From Cyclospora cayetanensis (lineage: Eukaryota > Apicomplexa > Conoidasida > Eucoccidiorida > Eimeriidae), in contig NW_020312081.1 in assembly GCF_002999335.1 (NCBI RefSeq), positions 248,001 to 312,000 on the forward strand: 64,000 bases of DNA, read 5' to 3'. The notes under the pieces were generated by a model, which was not told the DNA's origin, did not search any database, and saw nothing but the letters and a program-made list of their open reading frames with translations. Shown piece after piece: positions 13,248-24,886 of the stretch (position 1 is its first letter; every line of letters begins with the position of its first letter). The translations under genes and the position numbers were made by a program.

Positions 13248-14825
13248 TCAATCAAAACCACTGGCTGAAGCAAGACGATCCAAATCCACAACCGCCTGCT
13301 GCTGCTGTTGGCGGAGCTCCCGCTCAAACCCTGGAGGAGGATCTGCATAGCAGTGCTGCCTAACGTCCAAGTCTCCCAGGCAAAGCCTCGCAAGACTGCT
13401 GCCAAGGGCCTCCTCTAGCCCAGAACTCTTGGATTGAGCAACACCTGACGAGTTTCCCATCCTCATAGAAACAGCAGCTCTGGACATGTCAGGCCCCTGC
13501 TGCGTTTCCGCCTGTCGTTCGGCCGCCCCCCTCACAAGTGCTCCTCGTTCTGCAAGAGCCTTCAGCAGCACCAACTGATCCATACCTAAAGAAAGGTCGT
13601 TACTATTGTTTACTGATGCCCCTGGGCATGTAGGTGCAGAAGCGGGAGAAGCGAGCACCGCCTCAACCTCGGGGGAATTCATGCGCCCCCCGCAGGTGCC
13701 GACTGTGGACGAAGTTGAACGCAGAGCGTCCGTCAGGCACCGTGATGAGAAGGAAGAAAAATCTGAGCATTCGTCAGCTGCAGTTGTGCTATCGTCATTG
13801 AGGGAGGCTCCCATGCCTCCCCTAGAGCCCCCAAAACCCTCTCCTTTGGCCTTGCATCTCAGCAACTCCTCGTAAAGAGCTGCGAGCGCGACGTCGACCG
13901 AAGGGCAGCTGCTTTTCGAAAGCTGTTCGGATGTACTAGCATTACGAGTCAAGAGGGAGTACAGCGTCTCGTGGCGGATACTGCTACTGGAGCTATCCGC
14001 TTGCCTGTAGCTATCGGTTAATTGCTTCTGCTGCTGCTGAGGTGAGTAGAGGATGTCTGTCAGACCAGCAAGGGGAGGAGCAGCTGATGGACCGACCGAA
14101 CCGTTCTGCTTCCTCCTCCTGGAAAACGTGGCTTCGCTCTCACGCGCAAAGTCGCGAGATCCGCTCGCCATTGCAAGGGACCTATAATACTTTAATTCCT
14201 GGTGTCCATGAGCATGACTGCACTGCGCGTCCTTCTGATTACACAGCACAACACACGCATGCACTGGGAGAGCGATTCCAGACACTGCGCAAAAGTTGTA
14301 GCACAAATAACAAGCCAACAAACGCATAATATATCCAAAAAGCCGAACAAAGATCTACAATAACTTGGGAGGGAAGGAAAAACCCACCTTGCACTTCCCA
14401 CGGATCCATTTAAGACACATGTTTGTTTTGAACATATTCGAAGTGTGTCGTATTTCCGAGTTGTTGTGGGCAAATCGGCAGACTTCCCCTCTAGCTTTGG
14501 CAGGGCAGACAATGCCCGGGTGGAGGACAGACGGGCATAGCTTGGTTTTATCGAGATTGGGAGCAGGACGCAGCTCCTCCAGGGAATGTGCAAAGTTGCA
14601 CTTGCTGCCCAAGTGACACGCTCCCAGGCCGAGGCGGGGGCACACGCGTGTCTTGTGGAATATTGTCTTTCTGTTCGCGAGAATCACGCCCTTCATGGGG
14701 ACTCCTCCCATTGCAAGTGCAGACGCAACAACAGCTGGAGCCGGGCGTGGTGGAGCCTGTACCTGCTGCTGTGGCAGCTGCTGCCAGTGTTGAGAATCCA
14801 TCATCTCAAGGGAAAAAATAGACAT
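13248..14825 (-). CDS. CCCH-type zinc finger protein, two exons
   Basis: Probable RNA-binding post-transcriptional regulator. Exon 1 is 14825-14388, exon 2 is 14234-13248, phase 0, about 474 aa. Finger 1 is C62-x7-C70-x5-C76-x3-H80. A second Cys/His cluster with wider spacing lies at about residues 97-120 (ends CRFAH). Finger 3 is split by the intron: C137-x7-C145 is in exon 1, and C-x3-H (CSHAH) comes from exon 2. Joining the exons restores exact C-x7-C-x5-C-x3-H spacing, and this fixed the acceptor choice. The rest is Ser/Gln-rich and probably disordered, with a Gln run near the C terminus (ELRQQQQQAVVDLDRL). The layout recalls apicomplexan tandem CCCH proteins; targets are unknown. A second in-frame ATG seven codons in is also possible as the start. 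Confidence 0.85.
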
Positions 14826-16260
14826 ACAAATGTATGAATTAGCAAATAATCCAAATCGAATGACAAGTAAAGCCTAGGTAGACGTTCACTTCCTCTATTC
14901 CGCTCCGAAAGAACCAAAACGGACACCGAACTCCACAAAATAGAGGCCAGGGCGCTGCGAGTACTCGACCGGAGGCAAAACAAAAAGAGAACAGCAAAAG
15001 GACTGAGCCTTAACGGAATTACAAACAAGGCCGAAGAAAACCAAGGAAAACAAAATCCAGGAAGGAGGAAAGTGCCTTGCGCACTGCCCAGCAGAAAGGA
15101 AGACTAGGAAGCTGCAGACACCCGACACCCGGAAGGGAGAAGAACAAAACACCTTGGTATAAGTGGCCTATTTACTGCGATTCTACTTCAAACTCGAACA
15201 AAATTGGAAAAAGAAAAGGCTGACAACACCAGAATCGCGCATATTATTCCCAGTGGAGGAATCCCATGACAACCCGTAGGCACTGCGGAACCCATGGGTC
15301 TTAAAAGCGTGGTACGAGGAGGAAAGGCGAAAAATTGTGTCCTCTGGCACTAGTAAATCGGGCCCCCGTCACTAAAATAAACAGGAAACACCTTAGCGGG
15401 AGCACGAAATTCTCAAGGAAGACCAAACCGATTATCGAGAGCGAGAGAGCGGGCGCTGTGCCCTGCGCGGGAAAGGAGCCGCGCTGCTGTGCCCTCCGAA
15501 ACCTTTACATCCACTGCCTAGTTTGCGCCCAAATGATACGCTGCTGCAACCACTACACGGAAGTATAGTGTCTTTATTAATGTAAGAGATTCAAAAAGCT
15601 CCCTACAATAGCTATTCTGCAATTAAGGCCTACTTCTGTATTCCACCGGGGAGGGGCGGGGGGAAGATCGCACCGAGGTGCAGCGCATCATCTCTGCTTC
15701 CCCAAAACTTGTTTTATATTACAACTAACTACAAAAGCAGCTCTTCGAAATACCTCCGTAGAAACTCAGTAGGCGTTTGTGACTCCAAGAGAGTCATTAT
15801 ACCTGCCTGTTACTTGCCCCCGCCGGCATTCCCTCAAGGAGACGGATCAGAGAACAACGCAGTTCTAGAAACATAATGAAACTACCAGAGGTCTAACACA
15901 GCGGCTTCGTATGTGGGTTAGATCGTTGATGCAGACGTTCCCATGCGAATCACCACGGCTCGCTTCTTGGTGTCTGAAGGTCAAGTGTGTGGAGCTAGAG
16001 GGGCACAAAGGCTTCTGGCATGATTCAATGGGGTTGGTCTCAACGGGGATGCCAGTGAAGAGACCTCGCACGCAATTTTTATGATACTTCCAGAGACATG
16101 TGTTGTGCAACACTGTATGCATCCCTCTATATTCAAAAGCAAAAAGATACTTGATTCATGCGCAGCTGACATGGAGGGCAAAGCTACACTTCAACACTAC
16201 TACACCAGCTATATTTTTACAAGGGTTGAGCAAAGAATATACTAACTGGCCCGTATCAGG
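14826..16260. other. Upstream flank of the CCCH gene
   Basis: On the CCCH coding strand, 15150-14826 is pyrimidine-rich (CTTTTTCC-type tracts), as expected for a 5' UTR or promoter. No gene is supported through 16.26 kb. The right end passes into the leader of the next retroelement copy. Confidence 0.3.
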
Positions 16261-16698
16261 TATATGTCTTTATTGCAGAGTAGTGCTAGCTATGTACAAT
16301 GACGCAATGCCGTGCGCTTGTGCGTCATATGCTGATTGCATTTAGCTGTGAATGGTCGTAGTGCTCGGAGAGGGCGCAAGTGCGCCCGCCCTAGCTGTAG
16401 CTCTTCCCTCCTGTATGAACTCTAAATAGCCCCTGCAGGGGAAGGCGGGGGGCCGACGAAAAACAAATACATTTCCACTCGGTTTGAGTGGAGATTGGAG
16501 TTAGATAACACACTACTGAGACCTCTGAGGGAACACTACAATTGATAACACCCCATGGTGCAGCTGTTCCCCGCTCATCGACTTGCTGCGGGTGCAAAGG
16601 CATGTCAGGTATCCCATGGTAGTTTTCTGATTTCGATCATGACATTTGATATCTCAGTAGTCTGCTTTCTTCAGCACCAGGCTGGGTGAAAAAGCTCT

Positions 16699-17440
16699 GT
16701 GGCGTTGGACGTTGACAGTAGCAAAACGCCTCTCGGGACCGCAGAGGCCGCCCAACAAGCCTATGTAAGTGCAGCGACTCTACAGCTTGGGGAAAGGCAT
16801 GATTTGCTTGCCAGTGCAATGCCTATGAATGCGTCAATGAGGCTGTGCCCACCAGAAAGGTGTGTTCGCGGTAAAGAGGACAAACTAATCAAAGATTTGA
16901 TAAGCAGGTTGGAGATGTACCTCGCTCTATACTCCCCTGCTGAAGGGAAACGACTGCCTTTTGCGGCATGCTATCTAGTTGTAGACGCACTTCAACCATG
17001 CGCAGGAAGCCACCCGGGTGTGGGGACTTCCAGAGCTTGAGGCATTCATTCACTCCCGGATTTATCAATTAATGTCGAGATCAGCTCAACAGAAAGCTTT
17101 GAGAGGAGTAAGAAAGCCTCGAAAGGGGAATCTATCAACAATTCGGTATATCAGGAAATATGAAGCTTTAGTTGATGAAAGCCACGAAGTAGAAGAACAG
17201 GTGCTTTACCCATGATTCGTCTTGAGTCTATTCATAGTGTTACGTTACATGGTTGCAGGCTTGCCGGGTAAGCAGCCGCCCTCTGAGAGGTCTACATATA
17301 ACGGACAACCTGAGGTTTTACTTTCAGATGAGCACATTGCTGAGTGTTCATGTGAGAAGAAAGAGCCGAATAAATAGTTCAAAGCTATGGGTTTGGAGTC
17401 TGTGTCAACCAGCCCTCGCTTACAGGCTATAGTGAACAAG
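16699..17440 (+). pseudogene. Gag-like region of copy E2
   Basis: Two overlapping open frames cover it: 16699-17040, then 17018-17215 in the +1 frame, the latter ending in VEEQVLYP. The copy at 28851-29340 has the same two-frame break. The minus-strand copy at 30.6-31.3 kb reads on past VLYP without a stop. Its place just upstream of RT points to gag; no zinc knuckle is visible. The shared frame break could be an inherited mutation or, less likely, a frameshift site. Confidence 0.5.
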
Positions 17441-18169
17441 GAAAGAACGCCTCAGTAAATCCGCATTCACAAGCCCCCTCAAACAGTTTCCACGCAAACG
17501 CCAGCTTCTAGAATCGAAAAATGGGTTGAATGATGCGCACTTGCGGGCGCATGTAAAAATCCAAGTACTCAAAGAATGAAACTGGCTTCAAGCGGGGCCG
17601 GCTACTTGGCGAGATAAGAATACGCGTCAGGGAAAACGGAAGTGTACAAGCACACAATAATGGTCAAAGTTTGTCACTGGTTACTGGTTTTGAACTGGAT
17701 CTGTCATCTGAGGAGACGGCACAGAAGTCTTTTGTCTGCCTCTTCACTCTTTAGCGCAGTATCTAGGATTAAGCTTGATGAGGGGCGGCAGAATGCAGGG
17801 AATGGCAAAGCCACTTCTATGCCCTGTAAAATCTAAATTGGGTCTTTCTTGCATGATCTGTGCCTTCTGTGTTGGACCGATGCACCATGAGGTACTCCTA
17901 GATATGGCATGGCTGATTCAATGAACGAGGCTCAAGCAGCCATAGCTTCGCGCTGTGAACGTTAGTGTACAGGGAAAAACTAGGAAGAGGCAACGTTTGG
18001 TCACCTCAACAAAGGTCATTGTTTCAATGACTAGGGGGGTGAAGGGGGTATCTCAACGAGTTGGAGTAAATGAGTCTTCTTGAGGGCGGCTCAGCAGCGC
18101 AGGAGAAGCCGGTTCTAAACAAGCATCCCGTGTGCGTCTTGCAGATGATATCTACAAGCAAATTTAATT

Positions 18170-18690
18170 GACTGCTGAGTCTGGTAGCAGCGGGAATGAG
18201 AAAATATCAAGAAGCTCGCGGATGTGCCAAATAATGACGTGCTATCAGCAAGCTGACCACCTGCTAGTAGTTATTTGTGCCAAAAAAAACGGAATGAGAC
18301 CAATGTGCGTTAACGTAGAGAATTGCCCTGAAAATGCTTTCGATGACTCACATCTGACAATCTTATGACAAGTTACATGTAACAACAGTCTACTGGGCAT
18401 TTCACTCAATAGACGCTTTCTACATGTGGCCATTCAGAGTGGTGACAGGGACCAAATGGCTTTTCAGTCTTGCACTAGCAAACTTACGGACAGATGTACG
18501 CTTTTTAGACTTTTGGATGCCCCACCTCAATTGCAAGGGCAAGTTGCTCTGGATCTTTCTGAACCTACGGAGGAAAGTTGGATGGCTGTCTCAAAGGCCA
18601 ATGTCTTAGTTTTCAACCGAAGCGTTCAACAGCACCAACAGCTCCTACGGCGTCCGCTGTTGCTGCTGCAAGATAAGCAGTGACATGTAA
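18170..18690 (+). pseudogene. Reverse transcriptase remnant of copy E2
   Basis: A finger-like segment, VICAKKNGMRPMCVNVEN, fits the KKKDG...RMCVDYR motif of Ty3/gypsy RT. After a stop it continues as a frame with VAIQSGDRDQMAFQ, matching the palm segment that normally reads HQI...DIPKTAF. The YxDD catalytic box is missing or destroyed. Confidence 0.55.
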
Positions 18691-18889
18691 GGGCACAAAA
18701 ATGTCCATTTTGCATGACAACAAGTGCATGTTTTGGGATTCGTGCTTCAGCTGCAGGGATCAAGCCAGATTCGGCGAAAACTGAAGCATCAAGGCATAGC
18801 CACTCCTCAACGCACCCACATTGATACTGCGAAGTTCTGTGGGCTTGCATCTGATCACCGAAATTCATTCCTGCATGTGCTCGGATTGC

Positions 18890-19250
18890 TGCTTATCTGA
18901 CTGCTCTTATTCAAAAACCGTAGTCTACTACCTGTACAGAGGAAGCTGATGCCGCAGCAAGAACGCTTGTTGGCCACCTTGCCATTTCTTCATTACTTGC
19001 GCTACCCGATTACAACTGTCGTTTTCCCAACTGCCGGACGCTGATGACACAGCTGTGCATGTTATTGTATCACACTAGACTATGAATTCTTCAAAACATT
19101 CAATCTGCTCGTCATTCTCATCGCCTCATCGAAACCGAGCAGCGGTATCCAGTGTAAGAAAACGATTCCTATGCGGTCTGGTGGGGCGCCAAAACGCAAA
19201 CTATGTGGGCGCCATTTAACTATCTAGATCGACTACCATAACCTAATGTG
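18890..19250 (+). pseudogene. RNase H N-terminal remnant of copy E2
   Basis: Nucleotide similarity to 30010-29740 (-) runs the full length, including the block from ATCTGACTGCTCTTATTC to GCTGATGCCGCAGCAAGAA. In that other copy the frame is open and resembles the connection/RNase H start of Ty3/gypsy pol (ALHILQCLRYPNTTVVFSTA). Confidence 0.45.
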
Positions 19251-19699
19251 CCTTGCCAAAACCTTTAGTACACCAATTGTTCCAAAGTTCTTCGCTGGCA
19301 TGGACACCTCCTCAAGTACGCACCTACAGAAGAATATCATGGAAACATCACAAGTGGTTGCCGATCTACTCTAGTGACGCCTATATCATTCACTATTGTA
19401 CCGTAATACCAGTGATGCCTTGTGAAGATTTGCAGTTTCCATAAAGTTCCCCAAAAGCTTTGCCACTAAGACCCCTGCGTCCGCTACTATTGTCAGAGTT
19501 CAAGAGGGCAGAGGGCTGAAGCACTATTCCGTTGGGAATGGCCTGCTATGGCTCAAAAAAAGCGGGAACTAGGCCGCGTGTACGTTGCGACTTCATTCCG
19601 CATTGCCTTTTTGCGCAAAGCACAAGATCATGGTCTTTCAAATCATAGTAGGCTTTACACTGCGGTGAAGAAGCTCACTCGGTCCTTCTGGCTGCTTGC

Positions 19700-20345
19700 G
19701 ATACGACTCGCGACAGAAAACTGTGGTGCAATATCATGCCCAGATTTTCAGCAGCTGAAACCGCACCATGCTTCTAGACCCGTATTTTTGCAAAGGGTTC
19801 CTGAGGTTATTTGAACTGATGCGGCAATGGATTTAATTGTTGGACTAGCGGAGGTATAGGGTCAGGATAGCATCCATGCCGTTGTCAACAGACTCAGCAA
19901 ACATGCCCATTCATCCCTTACCTCAGTCATGTCACGGGTAAGGAAGGCGCTCAATTATTTTCCCTTTTATCTTTGAAAGCTCTACGGACTCGTCAGAAGT
20001 ATCATTACAGATAGGGATCCCAAGTTCGTTGGTGCATTGTGGTATGTCATTGTGGCCCAAATATGCGTTGAGCATGATGTGACCACTGCAAACGACCCTG
20101 AGACAAATGGACAGAGCAAGCGCGTCACCCGATTACTTCTGCAGCATTTGCAGCTCCACGCTTCTACACATCCAGATTCTTGGTCTGCAATGTCTTCCTT
20201 GTGCTGAATGGGCCTATGATGCAACAGTGCACTTGTCTTCCCGTTGCTCCCTCGCATCGGTCGTCTACACTGAGCAGCCCTTATCCTGCCGTGATAGGGA
20301 CCTGGTGGTCTGGGATCAGCAGCCACCTCAAGCAGAGAAGTGATT
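19700..20345 (+). pseudogene. Integrase core remnant of copy E2
   Basis: At 19985-20160 the frame reads IITDRDPKFVGALW, then about 13 residues on EHDVTTANDPETNGQSKRV. This is the Ty3/gypsy integrase core around its second catalytic Asp (ITDRD) and the QTDGQTER-like motif with the third acidic position changed (SKRV). Upstream, CPDFQQLK marks the usual linker before the core. Stops and frame changes occur throughout. Confidence 0.7.
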
Positions 20346-20800
20346 TAGCGACCAGCTAGCCAATGCGCGCAAAGTGCATGCGCACAGCTCGAGGGACACA
20401 AGCACGAATTTATGATATGTGGCAATCTACTGTGTATTTTGAGCATAAGGAAGTGGTCCTGGTGCATCGAAAGGCATTCCGGGGTCCTCCAGAAGGTGGC
20501 AAACCAAGACACTTGCGGCCACATGGCTGGGGCCATTTTCCAAAAGTCCTTCTTACTCTATCGTTTTCCCTAATGTTGGAGGTGCCACAAAACTACGAAT
20601 ATTGACTTCTTCAAGAAGTCTCTAAACTCCCCGAATGGTTCGTGGAGTTTGTCGCGCAAGCAAGTTACCCTTATGGAGGCAGAGGATCCACAGAAAGCCG
20701 TAGAAGTGCTAGGGGTCAGGACTCTTGACGGCCTAGAGCACAATCGACGCGAGTTTTTAGTGCACAGATTCCAGGAAAAACAGCTTTAGTAATCTGAAGG
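20346..20800 (+). pseudogene. Integrase C-terminal module and chromodomain remnant of copy E2
   Basis: At about 20450-20600 VLVHRKAFRGPPEGGKPRHL followed by a LRPHGWGHFPKVLL segment matches the GPY/F-type integrase C-terminal module (typical K-L-x-P-R-W-x-G-P-F). After a stop, about 20690-20790 reads EVLGVRTLDGLEHNRREFLV, resembling a chromodomain start (ILDHR...YLVKW). This is what places the family among chromoviruses. It is degenerate, so the chromodomain call is moderate. Confidence 0.55.
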
Positions 20801-20959
20801 AGTCGGAGCTGCGGGCCTCGGTGCCTGTGGGAGAATTGGCAACGATTTTGGCTAAGATTAATCGTCACCATGGAAGCTCTTCTCCACGTTCCCGGCAATT
20901 GTCCTTTCCTAAGGCATGCGCTGCCCGAAACACTTACGTTCATCTGTGGGTATTGCTTA

Positions 20960-21490
20960 AAACAGCTCCAGAGTACTATTGCTAAGGTGTTCTCTACACT
21001 CCGATGTATGCGCAGACACTCCCAGGCATGTCGCCCCTAAGGTCGTCTTCACGCTTTCTTTGTTCAAATCGCCTACGCTGCGTGTGCCGGCTGTATTTGC
21101 ATGCAGACACTGCTCCATGAGACGTAGATGCTCTGCTAAACTAGTGTGTATTTTGATCTCCTTCACACATTTTGGCTGTCTTTTATTTGGCAGCAGTACG
21201 AGGCTTAAACATTGTATCGCCCCGGCGACAACGAGACATTGCACCGCAGCGGTCGTGTTGGCTTGGTACCTCATTTACTGTTAGCTAGCTGTGTGTCATT
21301 TTTCGCTCTCGATTTGGCTTTACCAGTCAAAGCGCGCTTTGCACTTCTCATTTGCGTTGATGCTCTTGTTTCTTTCTTTCTGGGGACTGGCAATAGGGCA
21401 CAGATATCCAGTTGTTTTGCCCGCAGTTGGTTTGGAGATACAGCTATGGGACACGCGAGCGTGTGTTTGAAGTGAAGCCGGGGTAGTAGG
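20960..21490 (+). repeat. LTR-like 3' end of copy E2
   Basis: Shares long scattered identity with 36420-35930 (-) and 7310-6900 (-), each just downstream of an integrase end. Features include ATGCGCAGACACTCCCA, the repeated TAGCTAGC-type block near 21290, and a pyrimidine-rich tail. Confidence 0.45.
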
Positions 21491-21499
21491 AGGGAGTAT

Positions 21500-23012
21500 G
21501 CGGCGGACTAATCTACAATTAGGCGCTCTCCTTTTCACTAGTTGTACTAAACTAAGAATCAAAACAATTGATTAACCATTTTTCTCTTATTACTCCGCGC
21601 TTATTGCAAAGTACTGTATGCTTCATACAAGAAACCAATCCGTGTGTGTGTGCACTAAAAACACGGGCAACTAGCTGTAAATGCCCGGACTGCTTAGAAA
21701 GTGTAGCTATGCCAAGTTTAGCCGTCCCTCTGCCCTCATGAAGTTTCGAGTTGCACAGGCAGGGAAGGGCATGAGTTTTACCGTAAAACACTTAATAATA
21801 TTTTTCAAATAGTTTCTGGAACTAAGTTTTTTTCTACGGAAACAGAGAAAGCGTTACATGTTACAGCACTAGAATCTTGGTGTAGCATATGCAAACAGAT
21901 CGAGATCAACAAGAAGCTGTAATCTACTATGCCTCGAATATAGACCACGCAATACTGAATCGAAGGGGCGTGTAACGTGTGCCTCGCCGCCGTTTCCCTC
22001 ACTTATCTTCTGCAGGATCATTAAATCGAGCCTTGCTTGTGGAAACCCAACACAATAAGCGCTCAGAAGCATTCTGTTATCAAAGGGCCTTCCTATAGAG
22101 GCCTTCCACTATTCCAGGCATAATCTCGACCAGCTTGTAAATCTTTGATTTATTCCCCGTACTCCCCTTAATTTATGCCGGACCGCCGTGTGGAAATTGT
22201 TGCTGGTACAAGAAACAGGCCGTTAACGTTCTCTCATCGGCGTGGCGCAGTTGGCTCATGGCTAGCAGCATGTAGGATTTGTGCCTTTAAACATCAATAG
22301 TGAATGATACCCTGCTGAAAGACGTTGGCGAGCCTTACCGTGTGAAGCCTTCTAGTTAGTCTACTACAGCGGTGCTGGTTTTCAGTGCCTTACAGCAGCA
22401 CCGGAGGGTTCTATTTTCAAAAGTGCGTGGGTGAATGCTCAGGGAGAGATGATGGTGTGCTGCATATACACCAGGGGTGCATCAGCACCCTTACATGAGT
22501 TGCAGCACTACAGCAAAACCAGAGAAAGGCGGAAACGCATGGATCCAGGTGTACCCAATTCGTCGTCGAACTCTAACTCCCCTTCTCTGGGGGCCCTTAC
22601 GGGGACCCCAAAATAGGGTGAAGGGTGCCTTACGGTCCGCTAAAGACTACACGGGCACCCGCCGCAGATCATGCTACTGCACACGTCACAACGCTTCCGA
22701 CGCTGCGGATACTGCAGATGCTACTGCCTCAGTCTGTACTACTCCTGATGCAGCACTTGCAGCAGCTCCTGCAGCACTCGGAGAGGGTGCTACGGCACCC
22801 ACCAATGTTGCTGCATTGCCATTCAGCAGCGCTATTTGCACCCGGTGCCCTTTGCACCCTCTGCAGCGCCTTGATAAATAGAGCCGCAGCACTAATAGTA
22901 TGGCATGCCATTTTATCCAGAGGGTCCAAGTTCTCGCGGCTTTAGCTGCCGTTGGAGACTCTGGTTTTTGTTGGCGACATTGTTGCTGCTGCACGCATGT
23001 TTGCTGCATCTG
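21500..23012. other. Gene-poor stretch, possible 3' exons of the gene at 23.0-24.9 kb
   Basis: 21.5-22.4 kb shows nothing recognisable. 22.43-23.0 kb has open frames on both strands rich in Ala/Gln/Ser because of CTG/CAG triplets. On the minus strand 23009-22686 is open and could be an additional downstream exon if the donor-like GTAACA at the stop of the next gene is used, but this is unsupported. Confidence 0.25.
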
Positions 23013-24886
23013 TTACCACTGCAGGGACAAACTCCTCGTGAAGCGCAGCACCAAATGATTAGGTGAAAGCGGCCTCCGCAGTTCCCAGTAACTGTGACTC
23101 CTCTTGCGGGCCCAGAGCAATGCTCCCGTCAGGTCTGCGCTCTCCATGAGGGCCTCTCTGCACTTTCGTGGGGGCCCTAGAGACCCCTGCAACGCCCATG
23201 CGTGACTTGGGGGCATGGCGCCACTGCCGCCGTTCGAACAATTGCGAGCTCCTCTAGCAGGAGTGAACGGAGCCAGACTGCTCCAGCCCGAGAAGTGTCG
23301 ACAGTCCCTTTGGAATCCTGATACCACGGGTGGTGCCTCTGAGGCCTTTGTCTGGGGAGACACGGAAAGGCTCCAAGGCCAGGAGCTCCAAGGGTAATCT
23401 TCTTCTCTGGGCCCCCACCACTCCGCCCCTTCTCGGTCTCGCCCTAAGGCTGTTTGGATGCAAGTGGTGTGGAACGTGGGGGCATCGAACGGCTCACGCT
23501 CTGCTGACGGCTTCCACCGTGAAGGGTCTTCCTTGCGATTGCCATTGGGGGCCCCAGGTGGAGCCTCCCTCGGGGTGCAAACATTTGAAGAATCGCCTGG
23601 CAGTGGAAGAAGGGCCCAGGGATGAGGGAATGAAGGCAGCGCCGGTCTGAAGGGACTCCAAGCGCTCTTGGACTCACTCGGGGAAGCAGCTTTGGGAGCA
23701 ACAGCAGCTGCTGCTGGTGCTCCCAAGGCTGCTGCCGACTCGCCCGTGCTCTCGTTGGCACTGGAAGGAGATTCGTGCCCATCAGAGTCCAAAGTGCTGA
23801 TGCTCTTACGGGTTCTCAGTCCTCTCAGATTACTATTTGGTTGCTGATGGCGCTCCTGCTCTCCCTGTGCCTGCTCGCCCCCCTGTTGCTCTTTTTGCTC
23901 CTGGTGCTGCTGCTGCATCCACTTGACTGGAACGCGGCGTTGCTGCCCCATACTGCGATGAGACCCGGAGGCCCACGAGGGCCCCCTCTGCAAGGGAGAG
24001 AGTTCCTCGTCTCCGTTGCTGCTGTTGCTCCAAAGCCACACGTGACTGGAAGACGTATCCGACGAAGGGGGTTCCTCCTGCGTATCAGTGTCACAGCTCC
24101 AGCGATGACTCCCGGGAGAGCAATCAGCCGTTCTCCCGAAGATTCCCTTCACCTCAGAGGTCCCCAAAAGGCCCCCTGCAGGCAGCCGGGGGTTCCTGAG
24201 GGGGCCTCCTAGAGAGCCGCTTTCTACCCATGCCTGTGTGTCTCGTTCCGTTGCTGGATGGACTTGTCGCACCTGGGCAAGCTGCTGCTTCCTTTGCTGG
24301 TGCTCATGGTTTTTCCGCTGGTGCCCTTCTAACTGCTTCAGCTGCTGCGGCGGGCGCTGCTGCTGTAACCAGTGCCTCGCAGCTCTCCATGGAAAGCGGG
24401 GGGCGATTCGCTGCCCTAAAGAAACCCCTGGAAGCAGCAATACCCCATGAGTATCGTCCTCTGATGCCTGTGGCGTACGAAGGGCATGCATGAGCAACAG
24501 TGCTTCCTGCACTCCGTCCCTTTCCAGCCGGGCTCTCACCACCAAGCCTCGTGAGGACCACCTCTATCATCTACTACTTGCTGTCCGGTTAGGGATAGCC
24601 ACGAAAAACGCAAACGCAAATATAAGCAGCTTCAATAGTGCGAAGGCATGCGGATCTGGAGCAGGGGGCAACCGTGCGCCCCCACATGCGTTGTGAGTCG
24701 TGGCGTTCTGCTTACCGTCTTTTTGAGGCTTCGGTGCGGGGGAAAGGGGCGCCCATCAACCAAGAGCTGCACCCGCAGCCGCCCCTTCACAATCTGCACG
24801 GGGCATGTATATGCTCTGAAAATCCGCAGCACACAGTCCTGAGCCATAGCGGTAGTGGCGAACCTCCGACTTTTGGGGTCCGTCAA
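23013..24886 (-). CDS. Unrecognised protein, two exons
   Basis: Proposed exons 24886-24716 and 24563-23013 join in phase 0 (donor GTAAGC, acceptor TGATAG), giving about 573 aa. I do not recognise the family. The N-terminal 60 residues look globular (VLRIFRAYTCPVQIVKG, LRVQLLVDGRPFPP). The rest is low-complexity, with Gln-rich (HQQRKQQ; HQEQKEQQGGEQ), Ser-rich and Pro/Trp-rich parts and no transmembrane span. The GC content and triplet composition differ sharply from the AT-richer flanks, supporting a real coding island within retroelement-rich DNA. Antisense frames are also open here (for example 23775-24212 +), so strand choice rests on length and on the upstream exon fit. Probably a coccidian-specific protein. 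Confidence 0.45.

Larger units (their letters stand above)
16260..21500 (+). mobile_element. Decayed chromovirus-like Ty3/gypsy retroelement, plus orientation (copy E2)
   Basis: The most complete copy in the window. In order: leader or LTR end (about 16.26-16.35 kb, matching the leader of the minus copy at about 31.5 kb), gag-like ORFs (16.56-17.44), a spacer (to about 17.85), reverse transcriptase remnant (18.17-18.69), RNase H remnant (18.89-19.25), integrase (19.7-20.35), integrase C-terminal module and chromodomain-like stretch (20.43-20.8), and an LTR-like end (20.96-21.49). The gag-RT-RNaseH-IN order plus a chromodomain defines chromoviruses. All pol frames carry stops and frameshifts, so it cannot move on its own. 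Confidence 0.75.

Noticed and set aside
22237..22310. tRNA-like start GGCGTGGCGCAGTTGG
   Set aside because: No matching T-arm (GTTCGAATC-type) and no cloverleaf could be drawn.
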